From Pelagibacteraceae bacterium AG-461-B04 (GTDB lineage: Bacteria; Pseudomonadota; Alphaproteobacteria; Pelagibacterales; AG-422-B15): a stretch of DNA of 64,000 nucleotides. The notes under the pieces were generated by a model. That model did no database searches. It saw nothing but the letters and a program-made list of their open reading frames with translations, and was not told where the DNA came from. The stretch lies in the NCBI GenBank assembly GCA_003211835.1, contig QCRN01000003.1, positions 1-64,000 of the forward strand, written 5' to 3'. The stretch's first letter is position 1. Each line of letters opens with the position of its first letter. Position numbers and translations under genes: made by a program. Shown here one piece after another: positions 9,120 to 18,241 of the stretch.

Positions 9120-11930
9120 ATGACCGCTAAAAATGATAAAATAGATTTTAGTGAAACTTTGTTTTTACCTAAGACTTCCTTTGCTATGCGGGCGGGGCTG
9201 CCTGAACAAGAGCCAAGCATATTAGAGAATTGGGATAAAAATAATCTTTATCAAAAATTAAGAAACAATTCGAAGGACAGAAAGAAATTTGTACTTCATG
9301 ATGGCCCACCATATGCAAATGGCCATCTTCATATGGGGCACGCTTTAAATAAAGTTTTAAAAGATTTTGTTGTTCGGTCACAGCAAATGCTTGGGCACAA
9401 TAGTTCATATATTCCTGGCTGGGACTGTCATGGTCTCCCGATAGAGTGGAAGATTGAAGAACAATATCGAGAAAAAGGAAAAGATAAAGATGAAGTAGAT
9501 ATCATTCAGTTTAGAAAAGAATGCAGGGAATTTGCTAAAAAGTGGATTGATATTCAGAGATCAGAATTTATTAGGCTAGGAGTAACTGGAGATTGGTTCA
9601 ATCCCTACACTACAATGTCTTACGAAGCTGAGTCTACAATTGTGAAGGAGTTTTTCAAATTTTTGGAGAATGAGAGTTTATATCGTGGCTCTAAACCAGT
9701 TATGTGGTCAACAGTTGAAAAGACCGCATTAGCTGAAGCTGAAATAGAATATAAAGAACATAAATCGATAACAATTTTTGTAAAATTTCCAGTTATTTCT
9801 TCACTAGAAAATAATGAAGTAAATACGTCGGTTATTATTTGGACTACAACTCCATGGACTATACCAGCAAATCGAGCCATAGCCTTCAGTAAAAATATAA
9901 GTTATTCAATTTATTCTGTTAATGGATTAGAAGAAAACAGTCTACTAAATGAAGGAGATCAAATTATTATTGCTGATGAATTGTTAGACAATGTAAGAAT
10001 TCAGTGCAAAGTAAAAGAGCTTACAAAAATTAGAGCAATTAAAGACTTAGATCAAATAATCTGTGGGCATCCTTTTAGAGATTCAGGGTATGATTTTGAA
10101 GTCAAATTATTTGATGCTGATTTTGTAACTTTAGAACAAGGAAGTGGATTTGTTCATATAGCCCCAGGTCACGGAGCGGATGATTATAATTTAGGCATTG
10201 CAAATAATGTGGAAGTTCCGGAAACAGTGGATGAGAATGGTCAATATTTTGACCATGTTCCCCTTTTTAAAGGCAAAAAAGTATTTAATGATGATGGCTC
10301 TGATGCAGATGCAAATGTAGCAGTGATCGTTGAGCTTAAAAATCATAATAACCTTGCAGGCAAAGGATCACTCAGGCACAGCTATCCTCATTCATGGAGA
10401 TCTAAAGCTCCTGTCATATTTAGAAATACCCCTCAGTGGTTTATTAGTATGGAAAAGAATGGATTAAGGTCAACGGCACTTAATGAAATAGATAAAGTTA
10501 ATTGGTTCCCTAAACAAGGTAAGAATAGAATATATTCGATGATTGAAGATAGACCTGATTGGGTTGTTTCAAGGCAAAGAGCTTGGGGTGTTCCGCTATC
10601 TATATTTTACCATATAGAAACAGGACAACCTTTAATGGATAAAGAAATTAATCAAAAAATAATTGATTTGTATAGAGAAGAAGGATCAGACGCTTGGTTT
10701 AAATACTCAAAAGAAGAATTGTTGGGAGATAAGTACGATCCAAATGATTATAAAAAAGTTGATGATATTCTTGATGTTTGGTTTGATTCTGGCTGTACTC
10801 ATTCCTTTGTTTTAGATGAAAAGGAAGATCAAATGTGGCCTGCATCTCTTTATTTAGAAGGCACTGATCAACATAGAGGATGGTTTCACTCCTCACTTTT
10901 GGAGTCATGTGGTACCAGAGGGATTGCCCCTTATGAGTCGGTCTTGACGCATGGCTTTGTTCTTCACGAAGATGGATTAAAAATGAGCAAGTCTTCAGCT
11001 AATATAGTTTCACCTGATGAAATTATAAATAAATCTGGGGCAGATATTTTAAGGTTATGGGTTGCAAGCAGCGATTATTCTGAAGACCTAAAAATAGGGC
11101 CAGAGATAATGAAGAGTAATGTAGATAGCTACAGGAGACTGAGGAATACATTACGTTTCATTCTTGGAAACTTATCTGAATTTAATGATAATGAAAAAAT
11201 TTCACATGCAGAACTTAGTGAGCTTGATCAATATGTATTATCCCAGTTAGAGGAGTTAAAAAAAGAAGTATTAGAAAATTATAAAATATTTGAATATCAA
11301 AAAGTATTTTCAGCAATATTTAATTTTTGTACAAATGATCTATCTTCATTTTATTTTGATATAAAAAAAGATGCTTTGTATTGCGAGGCACAGGACAGTC
11401 ATATCAGAAAGTCCACTCGAACAGTATTAGATAAGTTATTCTATAATTTGCTTAGTTTACTAGCACCCATCCTTTGCTTCACTGCTGAGGAGGCTTGGCA
11501 AAGTAGGCTTGGAAAAGAATCGAGTGTTCATGAGGTTGATTTTCCAGCTTTAGAGAGCAATTTGATAAATGAAGATTTAACAAAAAAATGGGAATTATAT
11601 AAGCAACTGCGTAAAGCAATAAATGGTGCAATTGAGGTAAAGAGAAAAGAAAAAGTTATTGGTTCAAGTCTTGAAGCGTCTGTAAAGCTTTACTCAATTA
11701 AAAGTTTTAATGAAATTGATAGTGATACACTTAAAAATATATCAATAATTAGTGAATTAACAATTTTAAATGAATCACCACCAGAAAGCTCATACATATC
11801 TGAGTCAGATAAGGATGTAGGTATTGTAGTTAAGAAAGTTGATGGCAATAAGTGTGAGAGATGCTGGAAATATTATCCAAATTTATTTAAAGATATGTGT
11901 GCACGATGCGAGCAAGTTGTTTGTAAATAA
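9120..11930 (+). CDS. ileS: Isoleucyl-tRNA synthetase
   Basis: A 936-residue class I synthetase charging tRNA-Ile. The HIGH motif is in PYANGHLHMGHAL (about residues 64-76), the editing domain contains TTTPWTIPANRAIAF, and KMSKS is present as LKMSKSSANIVSP near residue 620. The C-terminal zinc finger CERCWKYYPN...CARC is intact, typical of the bacterial type. It lies 4 bp after ribF, and its TAA stop directly abuts the lspA ATG. Confidence 0.98.
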   Translation: MTAKNDKIDFSETLFLPKTSFAMRAGLPEQEPSILENWDKNNLYQKLRNNSKDRKKFVLHDGPPYANGHLHMGHALNKVLKDFVVRSQQMLGHNSSYIPGWDCHGLPIEWKIEEQYREKGKDKDEVDIIQFRKECREFAKKWIDIQRSEFIRLGVTGDWFNPYTTMSYEAESTIVKEFFKFLENESLYRGSKPVMWSTVEKTALAEAEIEYKEHKSITIFVKFPVISSLENNEVNTSVIIWTTTPWTIPANRAIAFSKNISYSIYSVNGLEENSLLNEGDQIIIADELLDNVRIQCKVKELTKIRAIKDLDQIICGHPFRDSGYDFEVKLFDADFVTLEQGSGFVHIAPGHGADDYNLGIANNVEVPETVDENGQYFDHVPLFKGKKVFNDDGSDADANVAVIVELKNHNNLAGKGSLRHSYPHSWRSKAPVIFRNTPQWFISMEKNGLRSTALNEIDKVNWFPKQGKNRIYSMIEDRPDWVVSRQRAWGVPLSIFYHIETGQPLMDKEINQKIIDLYREEGSDAWFKYSKEELLGDKYDPNDYKKVDDILDVWFDSGCTHSFVLDEKEDQMWPASLYLEGTDQHRGWFHSSLLESCGTRGIAPYESVLTHGFVLHEDGLKMSKSSANIVSPDEIINKSGADILRLWVASSDYSEDLKIGPEIMKSNVDSYRRLRNTLRFILGNLSEFNDNEKISHAELSELDQYVLSQLEELKKEVLENYKIFEYQKVFSAIFNFCTNDLSSFYFDIKKDALYCEAQDSHIRKSTRTVLDKLFYNLLSLLAPILCFTAEEAWQSRLGKESSVHEVDFPALESNLINEDLTKKWELYKQLRKAINGAIEVKRKEKVIGSSLEASVKLYSIKSFNEIDSDTLKNISIISELTILNESPPESSYISESDKDVGIVVKKVDGNKCERCWKYYPNLFKDMCARCEQVVCK

Positions 11931-12434
11931 ATGATTTATAAACTTTCTAAATTTTTTTTATTAATTTTATTTTTTTTTGCTCTTGATCAAATAAGTAAAA
12001 ATATAATTATACATCTTTACAACATTGACGTTGAAAACCTAAGTTCTCAATATTTAACTTCAATCAATGAATACTTAAACTTATATTTAATTTGGAATAA
12101 AGGCTTCGCCTTTGGCTTATTTCAAAATGACATAAGGACTGTAAATAATATTTATATGATTTTAATGGCTGTAATTATTATTGTGGTGTTCATTTACGCC
12201 TTAACTATTAATAGCAAAGTTTATTATTATGGATTTAGTTTAATAATTGGAGGTGCATTAGGCAATCTTTTTGATCGTTATCAGTATGCAGCGGTATTAG
12301 ATTTTATTGACGTGCATTATAATAATTTCCATTGGTATGTATTTAATATTGCTGATATAAATATAACTCTTGGATGCATCCTAATAATAATTTTAGAATT
12401 GTTCTCAAATAGAAAGAAAAAAAATGAAATATAA
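11931..12434 (+). CDS. lspA: Lipoprotein signal peptidase (signal peptidase II)
   Basis: Inner-membrane aspartyl protease that cleaves prolipoprotein signal peptides. It is 167 residues with four hydrophobic helices. The two catalytic aspartates are visible in the paired motifs GNLFDRYQYAAVLDFIDVH and FNIADINITLG. The ATG follows the ileS stop with no intervening base. Its 3' end overlaps the next gene, itself a predicted lipoprotein, by 11 bp. Confidence 0.95.
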   Translation: MIYKLSKFFLLILFFFALDQISKNIIIHLYNIDVENLSSQYLTSINEYLNLYLIWNKGFAFGLFQNDIRTVNNIYMILMAVIIIVVFIYALTINSKVYYYGFSLIIGGALGNLFDRYQYAAVLDFIDVHYNNFHWYVFNIADINITLGCILIIILELFSNRKKKNEI

Positions 12435-13086
12435 AATAACCAGTCGATACTTTTTATTGATAGTTTTTTTTATATTTATTTCTTGTTCTAATAATACAGT
12501 AAGAGATTATACTTCTCTTAAGCAAAAAGCACTAGAAATACCCCCTGACTTTGAGTTATCACCTCCAGTTGTAAATGACGAGTCTGCAAGTGAAGAGCTG
12601 CCAAATGAAGAAGTGGTAGAAGATATTGAAGAAATATTAACAAGTGATAATAGTGCTACAACTAGTGAAAAGACTGAGAGTTCATCTTTAGAAGACTTCA
12701 TTGATAGTAATTTTGTTAATGATGAAAAAGAAGAAGTATCAAATGAAGTAAACACAAATGACGATACTGAGTCTCTAGATATCTTGGTAAATGACGACTT
12801 ACCTGATCAGCCTGCTGATGTGGAAAATACAAATGATACAGAAGAGATGATCCAAGATGATCAAGTCCAAAATAATGAGTCTCAAGAAACCAATTTTACT
12901 GAAGAAAAGTTGCTAGATGAGTTATCAAATGTAGATGATATAACATCGCTTCCAGAGGAAGAGCAGTTGAAGCCTGAGATTATTGAAGAAGAAGTTTATG
13001 ACGATCCTACAGTTTACGATGATGATCAAGATTTAAATGATCTATTGAACAGAGTGGATGATTTGCTCAACTCATATTCAAATTAA
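12424..13086 (+). CDS. Acidic lipoprotein, BamF/DUF3035-like N-terminus
   Basis: A 220-residue predicted lipoprotein. The signal sequence ends at a lipobox (FISC, Cys at residue 21). A short conserved segment, LKQKALEIPPDFELSPP, matches the start of the DUF3035 family, which includes alphaproteobacterial BamF of the outer-membrane assembly machine. From about residue 50 the chain is low-complexity and very rich in Asp, Glu, Asn and Ser, with repeated LDDLL-type patches near the end. Position after lspA is conserved for DUF3035 genes in alphaproteobacteria. The BamF link is inferred from the N-terminal motif and context. Confidence 0.6.
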   Translation: MKYKITSRYFLLIVFFIFISCSNNTVRDYTSLKQKALEIPPDFELSPPVVNDESASEELPNEEVVEDIEEILTSDNSATTSEKTESSSLEDFIDSNFVNDEKEEVSNEVNTNDDTESLDILVNDDLPDQPADVENTNDTEEMIQDDQVQNNESQETNFTEEKLLDELSNVDDITSLPEEEQLKPEIIEEEVYDDPTVYDDDQDLNDLLNRVDDLLNSYSN

Positions 13087-13097
13087 ATATTCTATAA

Positions 13098-14093
13098 ATG
13101 TTTAAGTTTTTTAGAGATCCAAAATGGTTTTACTGGGCATATATTGGTTCAGCAATTATTTTATCGTCATTATGGATTCAGGTACAAATTGACGTAAAAA
13201 TTAATGAGTGGTTCGGTGAATTTTATGACATGATACAAGAGGCGTTGTCAGCTCCTAACGTAATTACTATAGAAGAATATTGGGCAAGTCTTTTATCATT
13301 TATAACTTTAGCCGGCATGTATGTGGCTGTTGCAGTTCTTGTAAGTTATTTTACTAATCATTTTCTATTTAGGTGGAGAACCGCAATGGTAGAATGGTAT
13401 CATTCTGTTTATGACAAAGCCCGCAAAATTGAAGGGGCCTCACAGAGAGTTCAAGAAGACACAATTAAATTTTCAAGAATCATGGAGTCTCTTGGAACGA
13501 GTTTGATCGAAGCATTAATGATACTGGTTGAATTTATGCCAATTTTATTTGGCCTCAGCATTGGAATTCCAATATTTTTCTTTGGAGAATGGGAATATGG
13601 ATTAGTTGTTGGGGCTTTGGTGTGGTCAATTGGTGGTACATTATTTTTAATTATTCTTGGTTTAATTTTAAGACTAGTTGGAATTGAATATGATCTTCAA
13701 AAACAGGAAGCCGCATATAGAAAAATGTTAGTAATTGCCGAGGATGATGAAACTGTAAGGCCAAAAACTCTTGAGGAATTGTTTGATGATGTAAGGCAGA
13801 TACATTTTTTAAGCTATATAAGATACCTTTACTTTGACATTGGTCGTGTTGCATTTTTGCAGGCAAATGTTTTATCAGCGTACGTGTTTCTCGCACCTGC
13901 AATCGTTGCAGGCGTAGTTACCCTTGGTGTTATGCAGCAGATAATCAGAGCATTTGGAAGGGTTGAGGGATCAATGCAGTATCTTTTAAAAGCGTGGCCT
14001 ACAATAATTGAGCTCGCAAGTGTTTATAAGAGATTAAGAGAGTTTGAAAGACAAATTGATGAAGTTTTAATTGAAGAGGAAACTCCAGTATAA
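13098..14093 (+). CDS. SbmA/BacA-family inner-membrane protein, short form
   Basis: A membrane protein of 331 residues. Segments FRWRTAMVEWYHSVY, IEGASQRVQEDTIKFSR, YRKMLVIAEDDE and a C-terminal YKRLREFERQIDE match the SbmA/BacA family, which imports peptides and related molecules using the proton gradient. E. coli SbmA and rhizobial BacA are about 400-420 residues; this protein starts near what is their residue 85, so the first membrane segments are missing. No ATPase domain follows. The gene lies between the BamF-like lipoprotein and pgi. Confidence 0.85.
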   Translation: MFKFFRDPKWFYWAYIGSAIILSSLWIQVQIDVKINEWFGEFYDMIQEALSAPNVITIEEYWASLLSFITLAGMYVAVAVLVSYFTNHFLFRWRTAMVEWYHSVYDKARKIEGASQRVQEDTIKFSRIMESLGTSLIEALMILVEFMPILFGLSIGIPIFFFGEWEYGLVVGALVWSIGGTLFLIILGLILRLVGIEYDLQKQEAAYRKMLVIAEDDETVRPKTLEELFDDVRQIHFLSYIRYLYFDIGRVAFLQANVLSAYVFLAPAIVAGVVTLGVMQQIIRAFGRVEGSMQYLLKAWPTIIELASVYKRLREFERQIDEVLIEEETPV

Positions 14094-14095
14094 AG

Positions 14096-15118
14096 ATGAA
14101 TTATCCATTCTTAGATTTTGAGAAACTTGAAAAAAAATTTCTTTTATCTCGCGAAATTATTTCTCAAAAATTTGAAAATATTGTCGTAATTGGCTTCGGA
14201 GGATCAACGCAAGGCTCAAAAGCTATTAATTCCTTTTTAAATGAAATACGAGTAATTTACATTGATCATTTATATTCGGAAATTATTGATAAATTAGTCG
14301 TAACTTTGAATTTAGAAAAAACAGGGTTCATTTTTATTTCTAAATCTGGCAAAACTTCAGAAACATTATCTATTTTTGAGTACTTGATAGACAAATGCAA
14401 AAATAAAATAAATATCTCAAACCACTTTTTTTCTTTAACTGAGGATAAACAATCTCAACTTCACGACTTTTCGTTGCAGCACTCAATGAAACTTATTGAG
14501 CATGATCCAGATATTGGAGGAAGATTTTCTATATTCAGTAATACATCTCTTATTCCTGGGTTTTATTTTAATTCTGATTTGTGTAAAAATTTTCTTGAGG
14601 GTGGCAGAGAAGCTATGGAAGAAAAAGGTTTAGCTGAAGATCTGGCTGATCAGTTAAATCAGTCTTTGAAAAATAATAAAAATATCGCAGCATATCTTAT
14701 TTATGGACATGAATTACTAGAAGTAGGTAATTGGAAAAAGCAACTTTTTGCTGAATCGCTAGGTAAAAATGGAAAAGGATTTATGCCAGTTGTTTCCGAG
14801 ATGACAAAAGACCAGCATAGTATTCTTCAATTATTTCTAGATGGGCCAAAAAATGTATTCTTTGAAATCATGAGTATGGAGAGTGATAAAGTGAATTTAA
14901 TAAATATGACACTTTCTAACCATATGAGCGCAATGAACGAGACACTTATAAAACAAGGTCTTAAACCTAGAATTTCAATATTTAAGGAAAATGAAGTTAA
15001 GGAGCTGGGTTTTTATTTTTGTATCGAAATATTAACTGTTATTTTCTTGGCAAAGCTTCTTAATGTAGATCCTTTTGTTCAGGAAGCCGTTGAACTTCAA
15101 AAAAATAATTTAACTTAG
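14096..15118 (+). CDS. pgi: Glucose-6-phosphate isomerase, short form
   Basis: Interconverts glucose 6-phosphate and fructose 6-phosphate. Sugar-phosphate-binding motifs are present: GFGGSTQGSKA, ISKSGKTSETL (SIS fold), DIGGRFSIFS, AESLGKNGKGFMPV and the C-terminal VQEAVELQK carrying the usual catalytic lysine region. At 340 residues it is well below the 430-550 of most Pgi proteins and lacks the long N-terminal region. The start follows the SbmA-like gene by 2 bp, and its end overlaps convergent rsmD by 9 bp. Confidence 0.85.
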   Translation: MNYPFLDFEKLEKKFLLSREIISQKFENIVVIGFGGSTQGSKAINSFLNEIRVIYIDHLYSEIIDKLVVTLNLEKTGFIFISKSGKTSETLSIFEYLIDKCKNKINISNHFFSLTEDKQSQLHDFSLQHSMKLIEHDPDIGGRFSIFSNTSLIPGFYFNSDLCKNFLEGGREAMEEKGLAEDLADQLNQSLKNNKNIAAYLIYGHELLEVGNWKKQLFAESLGKNGKGFMPVVSEMTKDQHSILQLFLDGPKNVFFEIMSMESDKVNLINMTLSNHMSAMNETLIKQGLKPRISIFKENEVKELGFYFCIEILTVIFLAKLLNVDPFVQEAVELQKNNLT

Positions 15119-15679
15119 TCTATAGAAAGAAAATTTTGATATACCCAACTCTTTAACTCTTTCTATTTTTAGCTCTGGGATTAATATATCTTTTGATTTT
15201 CTCTCCTCTTCAATAACCAGTATTGAGTCTTTGTTTATAAGTTTTTTCTTTAGGATATTTTTTATAGATCTGGCAACTAAGTTTTTATTGTAGGGGGGAT
15301 CTATATACACCAAGTTGAATTTTGGCTTATCAGAAATAGATTCAAATGAGCATGCATTTTCGTTTAGAACAGATATTTGATCAGTCAAGCCTAATTTATT
15401 TGCACTCTTATAAATTAGATTAATTATTTGATCATTGTTTTCAACCATTGTGGCACTGTTGGCGCCTCTTGATAACGCTTCAAAACTAAATGAACCTGTT
15501 CCTGCAAATAAATCTAGAACATTTGATTTTTCAATTTGAAATCCAGTATTAATTATTTCTTTACCATGCGTAAGAATATTAAATATTGTTTCTCTATTTT
15601 TATCAGATAATGGTCGAACATTTTTATCTTTATGACTAAAAATAGAATGTCCTTTTTTTGAGCCGCTAATTATTCTCAT
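15110..15679 (-). CDS. rsmD: 16S rRNA (guanine-966-N2)-methyltransferase
   Basis: A 189-residue Rossmann methyltransferase. N-terminal MRIISGSKKG and VRPLSDKNRETIFNIL are RsmD hallmarks. The SAM-binding DLFAGTGSFSFEALSRGA and catalytic YIDPPYNK are intact. It overlaps the upstream pseudouridine synthase gene by 14 bp, so the two rRNA-modifying enzymes are translationally coupled, a pairing common in alphaproteobacteria. Confidence 0.95.
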   Translation of the reverse strand: MRIISGSKKGHSIFSHKDKNVRPLSDKNRETIFNILTHGKEIINTGFQIEKSNVLDLFAGTGSFSFEALSRGANSATMVENNDQIINLIYKSANKLGLTDQISVLNENACSFESISDKPKFNLVYIDPPYNKNLVARSIKNILKKKLINKDSILVIEEERKSKDILIPELKIERVKELGISKFSFYRLS

Positions 15680-16367
15680 ATATTTTGACTTTTTTTAATT
15701 TACTTCTCTCTAACGATCCTAATTTATAAGCTCCATAAGATATTCGGATGAGCCGAGTAACAGTTATATTTAATGATTCGAAGATATTTCTTATTTCTCT
15801 GTTCTTACCTTCGAGTAATGACATTTTAATCCAAGAGTAAGTCTTAGTCTTGCTAATGAGGCTTACTTTTATAGGCTTATATTTAATATGCTTTATTCTC
15901 AGTCCTTTTGATAATCTATCTATGAAATTTTTGTCAATAAATCCTTGTACTCTTACTTTGTACACTCTTTCAAAATTATTTTTGGGTAATTCCATTTTTC
16001 TTTTAAATTCTCCGTTATCTGTAAATAGTAATAAACCCTCAGTGTTATAATCTAATCTTCCAATTGATAATAAATTTTTTTGTTTAGGTCCTAAAAAATC
16101 ATAAACCGTTTTTCTATTTTTATCGTCAGATTTGGTAACTAAGCATCCTCTAGGTTTATGAAAAATATAAAGTGAATTTAGTTCAGTAATTTTCTTAATT
16201 TTAATTATAGTTTCATCAATGCTAATTTTATTACTTGAAGAAACTTTTATTCCTTGTGTAGTCAGTAATTTCCCATCTACTTTAATACGACCTTCCATAA
16301 TGAATTTTTCAATCTCTCTTCGAGAAAAATCAGTTGATCTTGCGAGAACTTTATTTATTCTTTCCAT
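15666..16367 (-). CDS. RsuA/RluB-family rRNA pseudouridine synthase
   Basis: A 233-residue enzyme: N-terminal S4 RNA-binding domain (residues 1-60, RINKVLARSTDFSRREIEKFI) then the RsuA-type catalytic domain with the active-site aspartate in GRLDYNTEGLLLFTDNG. KNREIRNIFESL near the C-terminus is also typical. It is probably RluB-like (23S rRNA U2605), but RsuA or RluE specificity cannot be excluded from sequence alone. It is divergent from tadA with a 49 bp gap. Confidence 0.9.
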   Translation of the reverse strand: MERINKVLARSTDFSRREIEKFIMEGRIKVDGKLLTTQGIKVSSSNKISIDETIIKIKKITELNSLYIFHKPRGCLVTKSDDKNRKTVYDFLGPKQKNLLSIGRLDYNTEGLLLFTDNGEFKRKMELPKNNFERVYKVRVQGFIDKNFIDRLSKGLRIKHIKYKPIKVSLISKTKTYSWIKMSLLEGKNREIRNIFESLNITVTRLIRISYGAYKLGSLERSKLKKVKIYENN

Positions 16368-16416
16368 TATTATTGTTTAGTTTTTTGAGCAATATTTAAG
16401 TTACAATTAAATATTT

Positions 16417-16869
16417 ATGACACAAAATACATTTATGGAACAGGCAATAATAAATGCTTACAAAGGACTAGATTTGGGAGAGGTACCAGTCGGTTGTGTG
16501 ATTGTAAATCAAGATAATAAGATAATCTCCCAATCATATAATAAAGTTATAGCGGATAACGATCCCACTGCTCATGCTGAGATTAATGCCATAAGGCAAG
16601 CATGTGCAACCTTAAAATCTGAGCGTTTAATCGATTGTAGTATTTATGTTACTTTAGAGCCTTGTGTAATGTGTGCCGCCGCAATATCGAAATCTAAGTT
16701 AAAAAGACTATATTATGGAGCAGATGATATGAATTTTGGTTCTATCAACGGTGGATTTAATTTTTTTCAAACAAAAAATTGCAATCATGTGCCAGAGATT
16801 TATGATAGTATTTCGAAAATTCAATGTGAGAATTTAATAAACGATTTTTTTAAAGGTAAAAGAACATGA
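16417..16869 (+). CDS. tadA: tRNA(Arg) adenosine-34 deaminase
   Basis: Converts A34 to inosine in the anticodon of tRNA-Arg(ACG). The 150-residue protein has the zinc-deaminase motif [10 protein letters not shown] (His and catalytic Glu near residues 53-55) and PCVMCAAAI (two zinc cysteines near 84-87). [11 protein letters not shown] and [10 protein letters not shown] near the N-terminus are typical. Its stop overlaps the next start by 4 bp (ATGA). Confidence 0.95.
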   Translation: MTQNTFMEQAIINAYKGLDLGEVPVGCVIVNQDNKIISQSYNKVIADNDPTAHAEINAIRQACATLKSERLIDCSIYVTLEPCVMCAAAISKSKLKRLYYGADDMNFGSINGGFNFFQTKNCNHVPEIYDSISKIQCENLINDFFKGKRT

Positions 16870-18071
16870 CAATTTCAGCTAAGGCACAGCAAACAACAGA
16901 TCGACTAAACACATTTATGGAAAAAAACGTGTATCCAAATAATGATACATACCATAAGCAAATTGAAGACTTCGGAAATGATCGTTGGCAGGTTGTCCCG
17001 ATAGTTGAAGATTTAAAAAAAGAAGCAAAAAAAGAGAACCTCTGGAATTTGTTTTTACCAGACAGCGATTTAGGACATGGACTTTCAAATGCTGAATATG
17101 CTCCCATGTGTGAAATAATGGGAAGAGCTATGTGGTCTGCAGAAGTATTTAACTGCTCTGCGCCTGATACAGGTAATATGGAGGTTCTAGTCAGATACGG
17201 AACTGATGAACAGAAAGATAAATATCTTAAACCTCTTCTTAATGGGGAAATTCGATCTGCATTTGCAATGACAGAACCAGCTGTTGCATCTTCAGATGCA
17301 ACCAATATTGAAAGTGAGATAAAAAAAGAGGGTAATCAATATGTCCTAAATGGGACAAAATGGTGGACGTCCGGAGCAATGGATCCAAGATGTCAGTTTT
17401 ACATTTTTATGGGCAAAACTGATCCAGAGAATGAAAATATTCATAAACAACAGTCCATGATTTTAGTGGATAAGGATACACCAGGTATTAAAATTAAAAG
17501 ACATTTGCCAGTTTTTGGATTTGACGATGCTCCACACGGGCATGCGGAGGTAGAGTTTAAGGACGTAAAGGTGCCACCTGAAAATATGTTGTTGGGAGAG
17601 GGTAGAGGATTTGAAATCGCTCAAGGCAGACTTGGTCCGGGACGAATTCATCATTGCATGAGAACAATTGGACTAGCGGAAGTTGCACTGGAGGCCATGT
17701 GCAAAAGATTGATGAGCCGTAAAGCTTTTGGAAAAGAGGTAGTTAGGCATTCTGTGTGGCAAGAGAGAATTGCTGATGCTCGAATTAATATTGAGATGAC
17801 AAGACTTTTGACTCTAAAAGCAGCATCAATGATGGATGAGGTAGGCAATAAAGTTGCTAAAAATGAGATAGCTATGATTAAGGTTGCAGCACCAAATATG
17901 GCACTTAAGATAATAGATGATGCAATTCAAGCCTTTGGAGGCGCAGGGGTCACTACTGATCCAAGATTAGCCCAAGCTTATGCCGGTATGAGAACGCTAC
18001 GTTTAGCAGATGGTCCAGATGAAGTTCATAGACTTTCAATTGCTAGAAATGAATTAAAAAAATATCTCTAA
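16866..18071 (+). CDS. Acyl-CoA dehydrogenase, ACAD10/11-like
   Basis: A 401-residue FAD-dependent acyl-CoA dehydrogenase. FAD/substrate segments [17 protein letters not shown] and GTKWWTSGA lie near residues 135-165, and the C-terminal helix domain has [20 protein letters not shown]. The C-terminal [11 protein letters not shown] motif (where short-chain enzymes have YEGTxxIQR) is characteristic of the ACAD10/ACAD11 group. In that group and the bacterial LvaC enzyme, the ACAD acts on 4-hydroxyacyl-CoA after phosphorylation by an APH-fold kinase; an APH kinase gene lies 1.4 kb away. It overlaps tadA by 4 bp. Confidence 0.85.
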   Translation: MTISAKAQQTTDRLNTFMEKNVYPNNDTYHKQIEDFGNDRWQVVPIVEDLKKEAKKENLWNLFLPDSDLGHGLSNAEYAPMCEIMGRAMWSAEVFNCSAPDTGNMEVLVRYGTDEQKDKYLKPLLNGEIRSAFAMTEPAVASSDATNIESEIKKEGNQYVLNGTKWWTSGAMDPRCQFYIFMGKTDPENENIHKQQSMILVDKDTPGIKIKRHLPVFGFDDAPHGHAEVEFKDVKVPPENMLLGEGRGFEIAQGRLGPGRIHHCMRTIGLAEVALEAMCKRLMSRKAFGKEVVRHSVWQERIADARINIEMTRLLTLKAASMMDEVGNKVAKNEIAMIKVAAPNMALKIIDDAIQAFGGAGVTTDPRLAQAYAGMRTLRLADGPDEVHRLSIARNELKKYL

Positions 18072-18073
18072 CA

Positions 18074-18241
18074 TTGATAAAAAAAAAGAAGACATTCCAA
18101 AAAGACAAGTATGGACGTTACATAAAGTCTAAAGAGTTTGATGTATACTGGGATGAATACCATGAGCTTGAGGACATCTCAATGAAAGAGTCAGTTAGAC
18201 AGAAGAACGAAAGAACAAAAAAAATCGAAACTAAAGAATAG
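18074..18241 (+). CDS. Possible small basic protein (55 aa), unknown
   Basis: An open frame from TTG at 18074 to TAG at 18241, 2 bp after the acyl-CoA dehydrogenase stop. The product is highly charged (KKKKTFQKDKYGRYIKSKEF, then a DVYWDEYHELED stretch and a Lys/Arg/Glu-rich tail). No family is recognised. It fills the 159-bp gap before the convergent aminotransferase gene, which it overlaps by 11 bp. Tight spacing and balanced residue use favour a real coupled gene; the TTG start and short length count against. Confidence 0.4.
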   Translation: MIKKKKTFQKDKYGRYIKSKEFDVYWDEYHELEDISMKESVRQKNERTKKIETKE

